Under the pieces are notes generated by a model that had not been told where the DNA came from, searched no databases, and saw only the letters and a program-made list of their open reading frames with translations. Positions 46,276 to 55,977 of a DNA stretch of 64,000 nucleotides are shown here, piece after piece. This DNA is from Pseudomonas sp. Q2-TVG4-2 (GTDB taxonomy: Bacteria; Pseudomonadota; Gammaproteobacteria; Pseudomonadales; Pseudomonadaceae), in assembly GCF_013620795.1 (NCBI RefSeq), contig NZ_LGLW01000005.1:310001-374000 (forward strand), written 5' to 3'. The position numbers and the translations under genes were made by a program. Positions within the stretch are counted from its first letter, which is position 1, and each line of letters opens with the position of its first letter.

Positions 46276-48294
46276 CTATCGTTCATCGGGAACAGCTTTC
46301 GGCTTCCAGCGAGCACCGGATCGCCATGACAGCTGGCGCCGCAGCCTGGCAAGCGACGCTTGTAGTTCGCCCCTGCCCGATGGACGGTCGGCGTAACGGG
46401 CCATCTCGTAGAGACGCGCAAACTCACGAATCGATTCGGCACTTGCCGGGAGCAGAGCCGCCGCCCGTTCGGCGAAGTCCCGTGCGCCTTCACTCGCCTG
46501 GCGCTCGATGCCCTGACGTGCAAGCAATCGCTCGAAGTGCCGGAATAAGCGTATTTGTAGATCCCGTTCGCGGCGCCATGGTTTCAGCACAATGACTGCC
46601 AGTCCCGCCATCAACAGCGCCCCGATCAAGACTGTCAGCAATCCGAGCCGCCGCGCGTCAAGCTTGCCGAACAGCCCTTTCAATACATCCAGCTGGCGCT
46701 CGCCCTGATAGCCGAGTACCCAACGCTGCCAGCCGTAGTTCAGATTATCCCAGCCGAATCGCAGCTGGTTCAGCCAATCGATGTCTCGATAACGCCGCAG
46801 CGTCAGCGGAGAATCATCAAGAAGCGCATCTTCGTCTGAAAGCGCTTCCTCCAGCCCCAGTTCGATGCGCTCGGGCGCGACCTGAAACGTTGGGTCGATT
46901 GCGATCCATCCTCGATCCGCGCGCCAGTATTCGACCCAGGCGTGGGCGTCAAGCTGGCGAACGGACAGATAATTACCCGATGGATTGATCTCTCCGCCCT
47001 GATAGCCCGCAACTACCCGGGCAGGTACGCCGGCGGCACGCAGCACGAACGTCATCGCTCCCGCATAGTGGATACAGAAGCCGTTCAGCGTATCGAACAG
47101 AAAACCGTCGACGATATCGCCCCCCACCGATGAAGGCTTCAGGGTGTAGCGGTATGGCTGCTGGTTGAAGTGCTGCAAAAGCGTCTGCACGAGGTCAGCA
47201 GGATTCGGATGTTCGCGGCGCAACGTAGCTGCCCAGGCGCGACTGCGAGGGTTGCCCTGCGCGGGAAGCTGCAAGGCGCGCTCCAGCGTGGCAGGCGGAG
47301 CGACTGGTTCGCGCAACGATTCAGGCCAGGAGGTCGCCTGATACAGCAAAGCCTGATCGATTGGGCGGGTACGCTGCAGATGAAAATCGGTCATCAGCCG
47401 CACGTCACCCGCTTCGACCTGCGGCACATCCAGGGCGTACAACCACGGACGACCGCTGGGCTGCATGACCACGCTGTACTGCACCGGTGTGCCTCTCGGC
47501 GCCCAATCAGGCGCGTGCGGAACCTGTGAGGCAAGCGATTGTGACCAGCGCCGACCATCGAAGCGTTCGAAGGTTACAGCCCGCCAGTACAGCCGATCCC
47601 GCGCGGGAATCGGACCCTCGAAACTGGCTCTGAATGCCAACTGGGAGGACCGGCTCAGCTCGGCAATATCACCGGGGGACATGCTGTCTGACAGCCCGGT
47701 AACGCCGCGGTCGCTTGGCTGTGGCAACGACCAGAGCGGCCCCAGTCGCGGAAACAGTACGAATAGAACGAGCATTAGCGGCATCGCCTGCAATAACAGC
47801 GAGCCGGCCAAACGCAGCGTCGGCCAGGGGTGGGTGCCGGCAGCACTCTGCTGGAGGCCAATCATTGCTGCCAACAGAGCCGTGACCGGCAGAAGGCTGT
47901 AAATCCCGGCTGGTAGGCTGTCGTAGAACAGGTAGCTCGTGGTCACGGCGAAAAAGCCGAGAAAAACCAGCACCCATGCATCACGGAGACTGCGCATTTC
48001 GACCAGCTTGAGAATAAACGCAGCGATCAGCAGCACAACGCCTGCGTCGAGTCCGATCAGGCTGCCGCGCGACAGGTACACGCCACACCCCACACCGATC
48101 ATCATTAAGGCTTTCACCCAGCTGCGTGGATAGCGCGCGCGCATGCGAAAAATTTGCACCCGCCAGGTGGCGCAGGCCAGCCAGAGGCCGATAATCCAAA
48201 GCGGCAAGTGGCCAAGATGCGGCAGGATCACGAGCACTTGCGCGACCAGCAGCCAGATCAGCCCGTTGCGTGGAATCGTCTGGAAAGCGCTCAT
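46276..48294 (-). CDS. tgpA: TgpA-type membrane transglutaminase-like protein
   Basis: Inner membrane protein of 672 residues. Five to seven helices fill the first 190 residues (DUF3488), followed by a periplasmic transglutaminase-core domain with intact triad motifs: the Cys in LNGFCIHYAGAMTFVLRAAG, the His in DAHAWVEYW and the Asp in WIAIDPT. One helix near residue 555 leads to a cytoplasmic DUF4129 tail. The P. aeruginosa homologue is reported as essential. It overlaps the DUF58 gene by four bases, in the operon moxR-DUF58-tgpA. The crosslinked or hydrolysed substrate is unknown. Confidence 0.92.
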   Translation of the reverse strand: MSAFQTIPRNGLIWLLVAQVLVILPHLGHLPLWIIGLWLACATWRVQIFRMRARYPRSWVKALMMIGVGCGVYLSRGSLIGLDAGVVLLIAAFILKLVEMRSLRDAWVLVFLGFFAVTTSYLFYDSLPAGIYSLLPVTALLAAMIGLQQSAAGTHPWPTLRLAGSLLLQAMPLMLVLFVLFPRLGPLWSLPQPSDRGVTGLSDSMSPGDIAELSRSSQLAFRASFEGPIPARDRLYWRAVTFERFDGRRWSQSLASQVPHAPDWAPRGTPVQYSVVMQPSGRPWLYALDVPQVEAGDVRLMTDFHLQRTRPIDQALLYQATSWPESLREPVAPPATLERALQLPAQGNPRSRAWAATLRREHPNPADLVQTLLQHFNQQPYRYTLKPSSVGGDIVDGFLFDTLNGFCIHYAGAMTFVLRAAGVPARVVAGYQGGEINPSGNYLSVRQLDAHAWVEYWRADRGWIAIDPTFQVAPERIELGLEEALSDEDALLDDSPLTLRRYRDIDWLNQLRFGWDNLNYGWQRWVLGYQGERQLDVLKGLFGKLDARRLGLLTVLIGALLMAGLAVIVLKPWRRERDLQIRLFRHFERLLARQGIERQASEGARDFAERAAALLPASAESIREFARLYEMARYADRPSGRGELQASLARLRRQLSWRSGARWKPKAVPDER

Positions 48295-49253
48295 CGAGTG
48301 CCCTCCCGCTCCAAGCCAAATACCGCTAGTTCACGCAGGCAGCGGTTGCGGTGATCGACGCCGACATCCGGGCCGATGGTGCTCGCATCAACACGCAAGG
48401 CGAACGGTTGCTGACGCGCGGACAGCTCGACAACCCAATGGCAAAGCAGCGAAAGACGAGCTTCGATATCGCCATCCAGCGCTTCGAGGTCAAGCAGCGG
48501 TTCCTGCCCGAGCAGCGCGGTGAAATCCTTGACCAACAGGCCTTGGCCCCGGGAATAAGCCTTCCAGTTGAGGCGTCGCCTCGAGTCGCCCGGCTGCCAA
48601 GGTTTCAGACCTTGATAATCATCGATGCCGGCGCCCGAAGCCCGGGTGCCCTCGCGCTCTTGTTCAGCCGATCCATCGGTTTCCGGCAACGTCCCTGCTA
48701 TCGGGCGAGGATAGACCAGTGCAGCCAGCTGCAAATCGACCCAACTCCAGGCCACCAAAATGCCCAGTGGAAAGCGGCTCTCGACGCGTAGACGCCCCGG
48801 CCGTAGCCAGCCGCGGCGTTCGGTCGGCAGGCTTAACTCGATTTCGCAGGTGCCCCCTGCCGGCACGTCGACTGTCTGCAGACCGCTGCTGGGCCAACCC
48901 AGCGCGACAGCCTGATAGAGACGACCGCGGCTTTCCAGCCGGACCTGCAGCCGCGCCTGCTCATCGAGAAAGACTGCCTGCGAGCCACCCGCCTGTAGCG
49001 TCAACCCGGCGAGATTGCGCCAGGTGTGAAGGATTGCGACCATATAGACCGAGCCGAGCAGGAACGTCAGGGCATACGCAAGGCTGTTCTGGTAATTGAT
49101 CGCCGCGATCAACATCAACAGCAGCGCCAGCAAAAAGGTCATGCCCACCGGGGTCGGCATGATGAATATCCTTCGCTGATCGAGCCGCATGCTCGGGCCA
49201 GGCGGTATGCGCTTCAAAAGCCAGCGATCACGAACCCGTGGTAGCAGTCGCAT
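48291..49253 (-). CDS. DUF58 / vWA-like membrane protein
   Basis: Protein of 320 residues with two adjacent N-terminal membrane helices (MTFLLALLLMLIAAI and SLAYALTFLLGSVYMVAI) and a cytoplasmic DUF58 domain whose core motif DYQGLKPWQPGDSRRRLNWKA is intact. DUF58 proteins are von Willebrand factor A-like and partner with MoxR ATPases. It lies 33 bases after moxR and overlaps tgpA, so it probably bridges the chaperone and the membrane enzyme. No enzymatic function known. Confidence 0.9.
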   Translation of the reverse strand: MRLLPRVRDRWLLKRIPPGPSMRLDQRRIFIMPTPVGMTFLLALLLMLIAAINYQNSLAYALTFLLGSVYMVAILHTWRNLAGLTLQAGGSQAVFLDEQARLQVRLESRGRLYQAVALGWPSSGLQTVDVPAGGTCEIELSLPTERRGWLRPGRLRVESRFPLGILVAWSWVDLQLAALVYPRPIAGTLPETDGSAEQEREGTRASGAGIDDYQGLKPWQPGDSRRRLNWKAYSRGQGLLVKDFTALLGQEPLLDLEALDGDIEARLSLLCHWVVELSARQQPFALRVDASTIGPDVGVDHRNRCLRELAVFGLEREGTR

Positions 49254-49286
49254 GCGTGTCCTCTCGGCAGTGTTGGAAGTTGCGCA

Positions 49287-50204
49287 TCAGAGCGCGGGCA
49301 CTTCACGTAACAGCCACTGCACCAGCGCCCCCCCGCCGTGACCGGTGGCATCGGCACGCTCGCGCAGGCGATGGCCAACCACCGAAGGCAGCACCGCCTG
49401 GACATCTTCAGGGATGACGTAATCACGTCCATCTAGGAATGCCCAGGCGCGTGCCGAGGCCAGCATTGCAAGACTGCCGCGCGGCGATAGCCCCCAAGCG
49501 AATTGCGGCTGCGTGCGGGTCGCCTCTACTAGCCGCAGCACGTAATCGACCAGCGCATCGCTGACCCGGACCTGCGCCACCGCCTCCTGGATTTCCACCA
49601 GCGCCGTGCGGTCGAGCAGAGGTTCCAGCCGAACTAGCAGATCGCGACGCGCGTCCCCCATCAGCAGGGCCTTCTCGGCGGCTTTCGCGGGATAGCCCAA
49701 TGACAGCCGCATGAGGAAGCGGTCCAGCTGCGATTCGGGCAGTGAAAACGTGCCGCCGGAGCTGACCGGATTCTGCGTGGCGACGACGAAGAACGGATCG
49801 GGCAATGGCCGCGTGGCACCCTCAATGGTCACCTGCCCCTCCTCCATGGCTTCGAGCAGGGCGCTCTGGCTTTTGGGCGTGGCCCGGTTGATCTCATCCG
49901 CAAGAACCAACTCAGCGAAAATGGGGCCCGGATGGAACACGAACTGACCGCTGTCCTTATCAAACACCGAGGTACCGAGAATATCGCCTGGGAGGAGATC
50001 CGAGGTGAACTGGATCCGCTGGAATTCCAGCCCCATGACCTTGGCAAGCGCATGGCTCAGGGTGGTCTTGCCCATGCCAGGCAGGTCCTCGATGAGCAGA
50101 TGTCCTCGCGCAAGCAGGCAGGCCATGGCCAACCGCACCTGTGATTGCTTGCCGAGCAGTACCTCGTTTACCGCTCGCAGACAGACATCCAATCTAGCGC
50201 GCAT
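49287..50204 (-). CDS. MoxR-family AAA+ ATPase
   Basis: AAA+ protein of 305 residues. Walker A is within DLPGMGKTTLSHALA, Walker B reads LVLADEINRA, sensor 1 is VVATQNPV, and sensor 2 lies in the C-terminal lid with LSPRGSLAMLASARAWA. MoxR ATPases act as chaperones for metal insertion or complex assembly with vWA partners. First gene of the moxR-DUF58-tgpA operon. Confidence 0.93.
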   Translation of the reverse strand: MRARLDVCLRAVNEVLLGKQSQVRLAMACLLARGHLLIEDLPGMGKTTLSHALAKVMGLEFQRIQFTSDLLPGDILGTSVFDKDSGQFVFHPGPIFAELVLADEINRATPKSQSALLEAMEEGQVTIEGATRPLPDPFFVVATQNPVSSGGTFSLPESQLDRFLMRLSLGYPAKAAEKALLMGDARRDLLVRLEPLLDRTALVEIQEAVAQVRVSDALVDYVLRLVEATRTQPQFAWGLSPRGSLAMLASARAWAFLDGRDYVIPEDVQAVLPSVVGHRLRERADATGHGGGALVQWLLREVPAL

Positions 50205-50456
50205 GCCACTCTCCTTCGATTCGTCTAAGTGATGCTACTGACCCGACGGCTCCAGGCAAAGCCGGCGGAAACCTTTGTTGGCAAAGTTGTGACCCGGCGC
50301 TTGATCACGCTCACGCCTATGGATCTCGACGGCGCCAATCTCGCCATGCGATAGCCCTGCAGTCCGATCGGCAGTAAGCGGTGCCGCAGTGGGGCGACGA
50401 TGAAGTTTGGCTTGATGAGAGGCGCCGGCCATTGGATGGCCTATGCATCTCGCCAA
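50205..50456. other. Gap between moxR and the flavin reductase-like gene
   Basis: 252 bases upstream of moxR and downstream of the next minus-strand gene. It should hold the moxR promoter. A 73-codon frame here (50235-50456, minus) lacks a ribosome site and family features and is not called. Confidence 0.45.
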
Positions 50457-51059
50457 CTAAGGTCGGAGCATCTCGAAACGTTCACGCGTGTAGGTGTAGC
50501 TGACGCCACCGAGCCGGCCGACCAGATCCAGCCTGGCCGGATCGATGCGCCCCCGTTCATCGAGCACTTCGTCATCAATATGCGCCAGCAGCACCTCAGC
50601 AAAAATCAGGTGGCAGTTGGGTGACTCCGTCGGGTACGGCAGGATCTGCGCCACCCGACATTCGAAGGCAACCGGTGCCGCCTGCACCCGCGGCACGTTC
50701 ACACGTTTCGCCGGTTCACTGGCGATGCCGCAGTGCTCAAATTCGCTGATGCCATGGGGTAACGCTGCAGCGGATGCATTCATTGCTTCGGCCTGTTCGG
50801 CGCCCACCAACTGGACGACTAGCTCCCCGGTATCCTGTGCATTTCGAGCGGTATCCTTCGGCACGCCTTCTTTCAGACCGACATTGATCAGTAATGTCGG
50901 GGGCTCGCTGCTGATGACCTGAAAGAAACTGAAGGGCGCAAGGTTACTGATGCCATCTGCCGAGCGGGTCGATACCCAGGCAATCGGGCGCGGCGTAACT
51001 GTCGAAGTTAGCCAACGATAGCTCTCGGCCGGCGTCAGTGCGGAAAAATCGAGCTGCAT
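50457..51059 (-). CDS. Flavin reductase-like FMN-binding protein
   Basis: Protein of 200 residues of the FMN-binding split-barrel (flavin reductase-like) group. The N-terminal block WLTSTVTPRPIAWVSTRSADG, then NLAPFSFFQVISSEPPTLLI, are typical, as is the DTARNAQDTGELVVQL segment. Members reduce or bind flavin for oxygenases, but orphan copies like this one have no assigned partner. ATG 51059 with AGGA eight bases upstream. Next to a small lipoprotein gene on the same strand. Confidence 0.85.
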   Translation of the reverse strand: MQLDFSALTPAESYRWLTSTVTPRPIAWVSTRSADGISNLAPFSFFQVISSEPPTLLINVGLKEGVPKDTARNAQDTGELVVQLVGAEQAEAMNASAAALPHGISEFEHCGIASEPAKRVNVPRVQAAPVAFECRVAQILPYPTESPNCHLIFAEVLLAHIDDEVLDERGRIDPARLDLVGRLGGVSYTYTRERFEMLRP

Positions 51060-51142
51060 GGTGATGTCCTGCTGAACCGACCGGCGCGTCTGGCTCGAGC
51101 GAAGAAAGGGTGGCACCGGCCACAGGTGCCACTGGAGTGCTG

Positions 51143-51421
51143 TTAGCGCCCGGCGCGTGACTCGCGTAGATAGAAGCGGGCTTTCTTGGCCTTTTCTACG
51201 CAGCCCTGGTAGGCCTCGAATTGCTGCTGAGTCTTGGCACCGGTCAGCAGAGCCATCGCCTTGGAATAGCTCACGGTACCGGCGAAACCTTCCGCTTCGG
51301 CAATGCTCTGCTCTTCCCAGGCCGCATTCAGCTGAGACGCACAGCTATCGCGATAGGCGGTTTTTCCAGCGCAGCCTGTCAGGGCCAGCGCCAGCACGGA
51401 CAAACAGATCAGACTTTTCAT
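51143..51421 (-). CDS. Small lipoprotein of unknown function
   Basis: Predicted lipoprotein of 92 residues. The signal peptide ends in the lipobox LTGC with Cys at residue 17; two further cysteines (DSCASQL, QGCVEKA) could form a disulfide in the mature helical domain. GAGGG lies eight bases before the ATG. It follows selU on the same strand by 28 bases, so it may be on the selD-selU transcript, but function gives no hint of a link. The frame upstream of 51421 is not used. Confidence 0.8.
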   Translation of the reverse strand: MKSLICLSVLALALTGCAGKTAYRDSCASQLNAAWEEQSIAEAEGFAGTVSYSKAMALLTGAKTQQQFEAYQGCVEKAKKARFYLRESRAGR

Positions 51422-51449
51422 CGATACATCCCTCGTTCTAAAAACCTGC

Positions 51450-52556
51450 TCAGGTTTGCTTTCCTGCAGCACGTTCGCGCAGGAATTCGACCACAGCGTC
51501 CTGCTCACCCGCGAACTCGATACGGGAGGCCTTGCTTTCCCGCTGATAGGCATACATCGGATCGTAGTACTGTTTCAGCAACGCCTCGATCCACCCCCGG
51601 TGCAGATCGACCGCACCGGTACTGCCCTGTTCGGCAAGCGCCTGGCCCATGATCGCGGCCAGGCGTGCGTAGCACTCTCCACCGAGCCGCTTGCTGATAT
51701 TGACCAGACTTTGCTGCAAACGCTCGGAGAAAGCTGTGAATCCGTCCTCGCCTTGCTCAGCAGTGAATTCGGCACAGAGATCGATCACATAGTCTTTGAG
51801 AATACGATCGACACGACCTTCGAAGCTATCCTCCAGCCATACCAACGGATAGCGCTGCATGCCCTGGAATAGCGGCAGCGGAATCGAGCAGCGGCCCACC
51901 AGCCGCGCCTCGTCTTCGAGCACGAACTGCCTGGCTCCAGCCTGCTGCATCTTAAGCAAGCGAATCGCCAGCGCGTTCTCGAAATCGATCTGTACCGGTT
52001 GCGGCGTGGCGCGCTTGCCGAAGCTTGAGCCCCGGTGGTTGGCGATACCCTCCAGATCGACGCCGTCATCCAGACGCGCCAGCACTTCGGTCTTGCCGGT
52101 GCCGGTCATGCCACCGACCAGCACGAAGTCATCCTGGGCCGCCGTGTGCTCGATGGTTTCCAGCAGGAAATGACGCATCGCCTTGTAACCGCCGGTCACG
52201 CGCGGATAGTCGATTCCCGCCTCGGTCTTCAGCCATTGCTGAACCAGCTGCGATCGCAACCCACCACGAAAACAATAGATGTAGCCCTGCGGGTTGTCCC
52301 GAGCAAAGTCGGCCCAGGACTGGATGCGCTCGGTCTTGACCTGGCCGCTGACCAGCCGATGGCCGAGCTCGATCGCGGCCTCTTGGCCGTGCTGCTTGTA
52401 GCAGGTGCCTACCTTCTGCCGCTCAAGGTCGTTCATCAATGGCAGGTTGACCACACCCGGAAAGGCGCCCTTGGAAAATTCCACCGGCGCGCGGGCATCC
52501 ATCATTGGGAGATCGTTGAGAAACAGCTCGCGGTAGTTATCGGTATCGCCGCGCAT
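51450..52556 (-). CDS. selU: tRNA 2-selenouridine synthase
   Basis: Enzyme of 368 residues (also mnmH, ybbB) that replaces sulfur by selenium in 2-thiouridine at the wobble position of some tRNAs. The N-terminal rhodanese domain has the active Cys95 in [10 protein letters not shown]; the C-terminal domain has a P-loop, [13 protein letters not shown]. The ATG at 52556 overlaps the selD stop by one base (TGATG), so translation is coupled; the TTG one codon earlier is less likely. Uses selenophosphate from SelD. Confidence 0.95.
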   Translation of the reverse strand: MRGDTDNYRELFLNDLPMMDARAPVEFSKGAFPGVVNLPLMNDLERQKVGTCYKQHGQEAAIELGHRLVSGQVKTERIQSWADFARDNPQGYIYCFRGGLRSQLVQQWLKTEAGIDYPRVTGGYKAMRHFLLETIEHTAAQDDFVLVGGMTGTGKTEVLARLDDGVDLEGIANHRGSSFGKRATPQPVQIDFENALAIRLLKMQQAGARQFVLEDEARLVGRCSIPLPLFQGMQRYPLVWLEDSFEGRVDRILKDYVIDLCAEFTAEQGEDGFTAFSERLQQSLVNISKRLGGECYARLAAIMGQALAEQGSTGAVDLHRGWIEALLKQYYDPMYAYQRESKASRIEFAGEQDAVVEFLRERAAGKQT

Positions 52557-53590
52557 CAACGGACCTCGACAGCAAAGGCGCCGGCTTCGACCAACTCGCC
52601 GATCGGCTCGAGCGCCAGACCCAGCTCCATCGCGGCTGCCAGGAATTCCGCCTCACCTTCGGGCGCGACCGCGACCAGCAAGCCGCCACTGGTTTGCGGG
52701 TCGCAGAGCAATTGCTTGTGCGCCTCGTCGAGCGCGGCGATGCGGTCACCATAGCTTTCGAAGTTGCGCACAGTACCGCCGGGTATGCAGCCCTGCTCCA
52801 AGTAATATTCAACCCCCTCCAGACGTGGCACGCGGTTGTAATCGATGCGCGCGGTCACACCGCTGCCGTCGGCCATTTCCACAAGGTGCCCGAGCAATCC
52901 GAAGCCGGTGACGTCGGTCATCGCGTGAACGCAGGCGAGCTTGCCGAAGCGGCTGCCGGGTGTGTTCAGCGTGCACATCCAGTCACGCGCCCGACCGACA
53001 TCTTCAGCGCGCAGCTTGGCCTTCTTTTCGGCGGTTGTGAGAATGCCGATGCCCAGCGGTTTGGTCAGGTAGAGCTTGCAACCCACCGTCGCCGTATCAT
53101 TTCGCTTCATCTGGGCCTTATTCACCAGGCCTGTCACCGCCAGGCCGAAGATTGGCTCGGGGGCATCGATCGAATGGCCGCCCGCCAGCGGAATGCCCGC
53201 CGCATCGCAGACGGCCCGGCCACCAGCAATCACCTCGCGGGCCACTTCCGGCGGCAATAGGTTAACCGGCCAGCCGAGAATAGCGATGGCCATCAATGGC
53301 TCGCCGCCCATGGCGTAGATGTCGCTGATGGCGTTGGTCGCAGCGATGCGTCCGAAGTCGAACGGATCGTCGACGATGGGCATGAAGAAGTCGGTGGTCG
53401 AGACCACGCCCCGCTCATCATCGATACCGTATACCGCGGCATCGTCACGCGAGGCATTGCCGACCCACAGGCGCGGATCGAGATTTTGCGCGCCACTGCC
53501 GGCGAGGATCACATCCAGCACCTTGGGCGAAATCTTGCAGCCGCAGCCGGCACCATGGCTGTATTGGGTGAGGCGGACGGGTTCGCTCAT
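52556..53590 (-). CDS. selD: Selenide, water dikinase (selenophosphate synthase)
   Basis: Enzyme of 344 residues making selenophosphate from selenide and ATP. The catalytic loop [12 protein letters not shown] has Cys16 and Lys19, so this is the cysteine form and not a selenoprotein. The glycine-rich [18 protein letters not shown] segment and [11 protein letters not shown] follow. It heads the selD-selU pair. Formation of selenocysteine would need selA and selB elsewhere; selU next door shows that at least selenouridine tRNA is a use. Confidence 0.97.
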   Translation of the reverse strand: MSEPVRLTQYSHGAGCGCKISPKVLDVILAGSGAQNLDPRLWVGNASRDDAAVYGIDDERGVVSTTDFFMPIVDDPFDFGRIAATNAISDIYAMGGEPLMAIAILGWPVNLLPPEVAREVIAGGRAVCDAAGIPLAGGHSIDAPEPIFGLAVTGLVNKAQMKRNDTATVGCKLYLTKPLGIGILTTAEKKAKLRAEDVGRARDWMCTLNTPGSRFGKLACVHAMTDVTGFGLLGHLVEMADGSGVTARIDYNRVPRLEGVEYYLEQGCIPGGTVRNFESYGDRIAALDEAHKQLLCDPQTSGGLLVAVAPEGEAEFLAAAMELGLALEPIGELVEAGAFAVEVR

Positions 53591-53802
53591 CTAGAAAGAC
53601 TCTCGTGACGCTGGCAAAACGGGCGCCGATTGTAGCAAGAAGGCCGGCGACTGGCGGCATCTCAGATCGCGCCGACGCTTCGTGAAAGCAATACCGCGGC
53701 AAGAGTGCCTGCGAGCTTCGAATGTTTGCGGCTTGTGCATTGGAACACTTGAACCCTCACGCTTGAGGCTTGAAGCTATCGCTCTGCCAAAGGGAGAATC
53801 GA

Positions 53803-54789
53803 ATGGGCAACAAGGTGGCATTGGTACTGGGCTCAGGTGGCGCGCGCGGTTATGCGCACATCGGTGTCATCGAGGAACTCGTGGCCCGAGGCTACGAGAT
53901 CAATTGCATTGCGGGCTGCTCGATGGGCGCGGTGGTCGGCGGGATCTACGCGGCGGGCAAGCTGGACGAATACCGTGAGTGGATCGAGAGCCTCGATTAC
54001 TTCGACATGCTGCGCCTGGTCGATCCGAGTTTCAGTCTCGGGGCGATACGAGGCGAGAAGATCTTCGGCCGTATCCGCGACATGCTGGGTTCGATCAATA
54101 TCGAGGATTTGCCGATCCCCTTCACGGCCGTCGCGACCGACCTGACCAACCAGCAGGAAATATGGTTTCAGGAAGGCAACCTGGAACTGGCGATGCGCGC
54201 CTCGGCCGCCATCCCAAGTCTGTTCACACCTGTGATGCAGGGTAACCGGATGCTGGTGGATGGCGGGATCCTAAATCCTTTGCCGATAGTCCCGGTGGTC
54301 TCCAGCCACAGCGACATCATCATCGCGGTAAACCTTAACGCCAATAACCACCGACAATATCCACTGCCCGAGGTGATCCGCCCCGGTCGTTTCGACGCCA
54401 TGGTCAGTTCGATCAGCTCGCACATACCATTCTGGCGCAGCAAGGGGCTGGAGGAGCATATCGCTGAACTTCAGGGCGCTGACGGGTCGAGCGACAACCA
54501 ACCGCCAGCAGCTCCTACCGGGCAGAGCGCGCCGAAATCGGCGGAGGGCTCCATGGTGGTGGATGTCGGCGGGCCAGCATCGCTACTGGAATTGATCAAC
54601 CAGAGCTTCGAGGTGATGCAGTCGTCGCTGACCCAATACAAGATCGCCGGCTATCCGCCAAACGTACTGGTCAACATCCCCAAGCGCGCCTGCCGGTTCT
54701 ACGAGTTTTACAAAGCGCCCGAACTGATCAAGCTGGGCCAGATCATCGCTAGAGACGCACTCGATAAGTACGAGGAAGAGCAGCTCTAA
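53803..54789 (+). CDS. rssA: Patatin-like phospholipase, RssA type
   Basis: Cytoplasmic patatin of 328 residues. The oxyanion loop GSGGARG is at residues 10-16, the nucleophile is S40 in GCSMG, and the catalytic Asp is in LVDGGILNP, so the Ser-Asp dyad is complete. The C terminus ends with helices (EFYKAPELIKLGQIIARDAL). AGGGAG lies six bases before the ATG; the frame upstream to 53770 is ignored. E. coli RssA neighbours the response regulator rssB, but no rssB is seen here. Confidence 0.9.
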   Translation: MGNKVALVLGSGGARGYAHIGVIEELVARGYEINCIAGCSMGAVVGGIYAAGKLDEYREWIESLDYFDMLRLVDPSFSLGAIRGEKIFGRIRDMLGSINIEDLPIPFTAVATDLTNQQEIWFQEGNLELAMRASAAIPSLFTPVMQGNRMLVDGGILNPLPIVPVVSSHSDIIIAVNLNANNHRQYPLPEVIRPGRFDAMVSSISSHIPFWRSKGLEEHIAELQGADGSSDNQPPAAPTGQSAPKSAEGSMVVDVGGPASLLELINQSFEVMQSSLTQYKIAGYPPNVLVNIPKRACRFYEFYKAPELIKLGQIIARDALDKYEEEQL

Positions 54790-54807
54790 GCGCAGCGGCT
54801 GCTCTCC

Positions 54808-55899
54808 TCATCGGGGCGGTGTCTGGTCCAAATGCCCACCCGGTAGTCGCTCCGGGTGGGCGACTCCCGGTACTTCCTTGATCAGCCAATCACCCAGAAG
54901 GCTATAGGCGACCGCCAGCAGCGTCGGGCCGAGAAACAGCCCCATGAAACCGAACGCCAGCACGCCGCCAAACACACCCAGCAGCACCACAACCAAGGGC
55001 AGGTTGCCGCCGCGACTGATCAGATAGGGCTTGAGTACGTTGTCCACCCCGCTGATGATGAACATGCCCCAGGCACCGAGAAATACCGCCATGCCGTACT
55101 GGCCTTGCCAAACCAGCCAGGCGACTGCCGGCCCCCAGATCAGCGGCGGAACCATGAGAAAGCTGAAGGCGAACGTCAGCAGGCCGAGAATCAGAGCGCC
55201 CGGTATGCCAGCGATGGTGAATCCCACATACGCGAGAATCGCTTGGGCAGCGGCCGTACCGATCACCCCGTTGACGACTCGTTGTACCGTACCAGCCACC
55301 AGCTCCAGGTAATGATCAGCGCGATCACCGATCAGCCGATGCAGCAGGCTGTGAACAAATGCCGCCAGTTTCGGCCCGTCGCGATAGAAGAAGAACACCA
55401 GCACCAGACTGAGCGCCAGCTCCAGCATACCGCCGCCAATTCGAGCGCTGCGCACCAGCAGCCAGTTGCCGACTTGGCCGATATAAGGGCGAATGGTTGC
55501 GAAGAATGCTGTGCCCTGCTCATCCAGGGCGTACCAGAGAGCCAGCAGGCGGTCCCCTACCAGCGGTAGTTCACCCAGCCATCCAGGTGGCGCTGGCAGG
55601 CCCTGCACCTGCAGGTTATGCACCAGCACGTTAACCTCGCGTATCTGATCGGCAATGTTGAACCCCAGCCACACCAGCGGTACCGCTACCGAGACCATCC
55701 AGCCAAACGTCAACAGCGTCGCGGCGAGGGTCGAATTACCCCTCAACCAGCGTGTCAGCACCCGCATGACCGGCCAGCTCGCGAACGCCAGCACTGCCGC
55801 CCAGAACAGTGCGGAGGCAAAAGGAGCCAAGACCCACACGCAGGCACCGAGCAGCACCAGGAGCAGAATCTGCACCAGCAGACGATCGTTGTTAAGCAT
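54808..55899 (-). CDS. AI-2E family (PerM/YdiK-like) membrane permease
   Basis: Integral membrane protein of 363 residues with about eight hydrophobic helices: two pairs at the N terminus, a polar middle region (residues 85-140), and a C-terminal block including TFAFSFLMVPPLIWGPAVAWLVWQ and the conserved GVDNVLKPYLIS segment. The C terminus is basic and proline-rich. The family exports small solutes or acts as Na/H antiporter; its autoinducer name does not establish function. Converges on rssA. Confidence 0.87.
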   Translation of the reverse strand: MLNNDRLLVQILLLVLLGACVWVLAPFASALFWAAVLAFASWPVMRVLTRWLRGNSTLAATLLTFGWMVSVAVPLVWLGFNIADQIREVNVLVHNLQVQGLPAPPGWLGELPLVGDRLLALWYALDEQGTAFFATIRPYIGQVGNWLLVRSARIGGGMLELALSLVLVFFFYRDGPKLAAFVHSLLHRLIGDRADHYLELVAGTVQRVVNGVIGTAAAQAILAYVGFTIAGIPGALILGLLTFAFSFLMVPPLIWGPAVAWLVWQGQYGMAVFLGAWGMFIISGVDNVLKPYLISRGGNLPLVVVLLGVFGGVLAFGFMGLFLGPTLLAVAYSLLGDWLIKEVPGVAHPERLPGGHLDQTPPR

Positions 55900-55977
55900 C
55901 GATGTACCTATGGAAACAGGGTGCGCTTTTGAGCCAAGTGCACCAGAGGGGGCTCTATTGCAGTCTGAAACGCGCCC

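Noticed and set aside
50235..50456. 73-codon minus-strand frame after the flavin reductase-like gene
   Set aside because: No ribosome site, no recognised domain, irregular composition; treated as intergenic.
54856..55569. 237-codon plus-strand frame opposite the AI-2E permease
   Set aside because: His/Gln-rich composition is the expected antisense of membrane-helix codons; no family resemblance.
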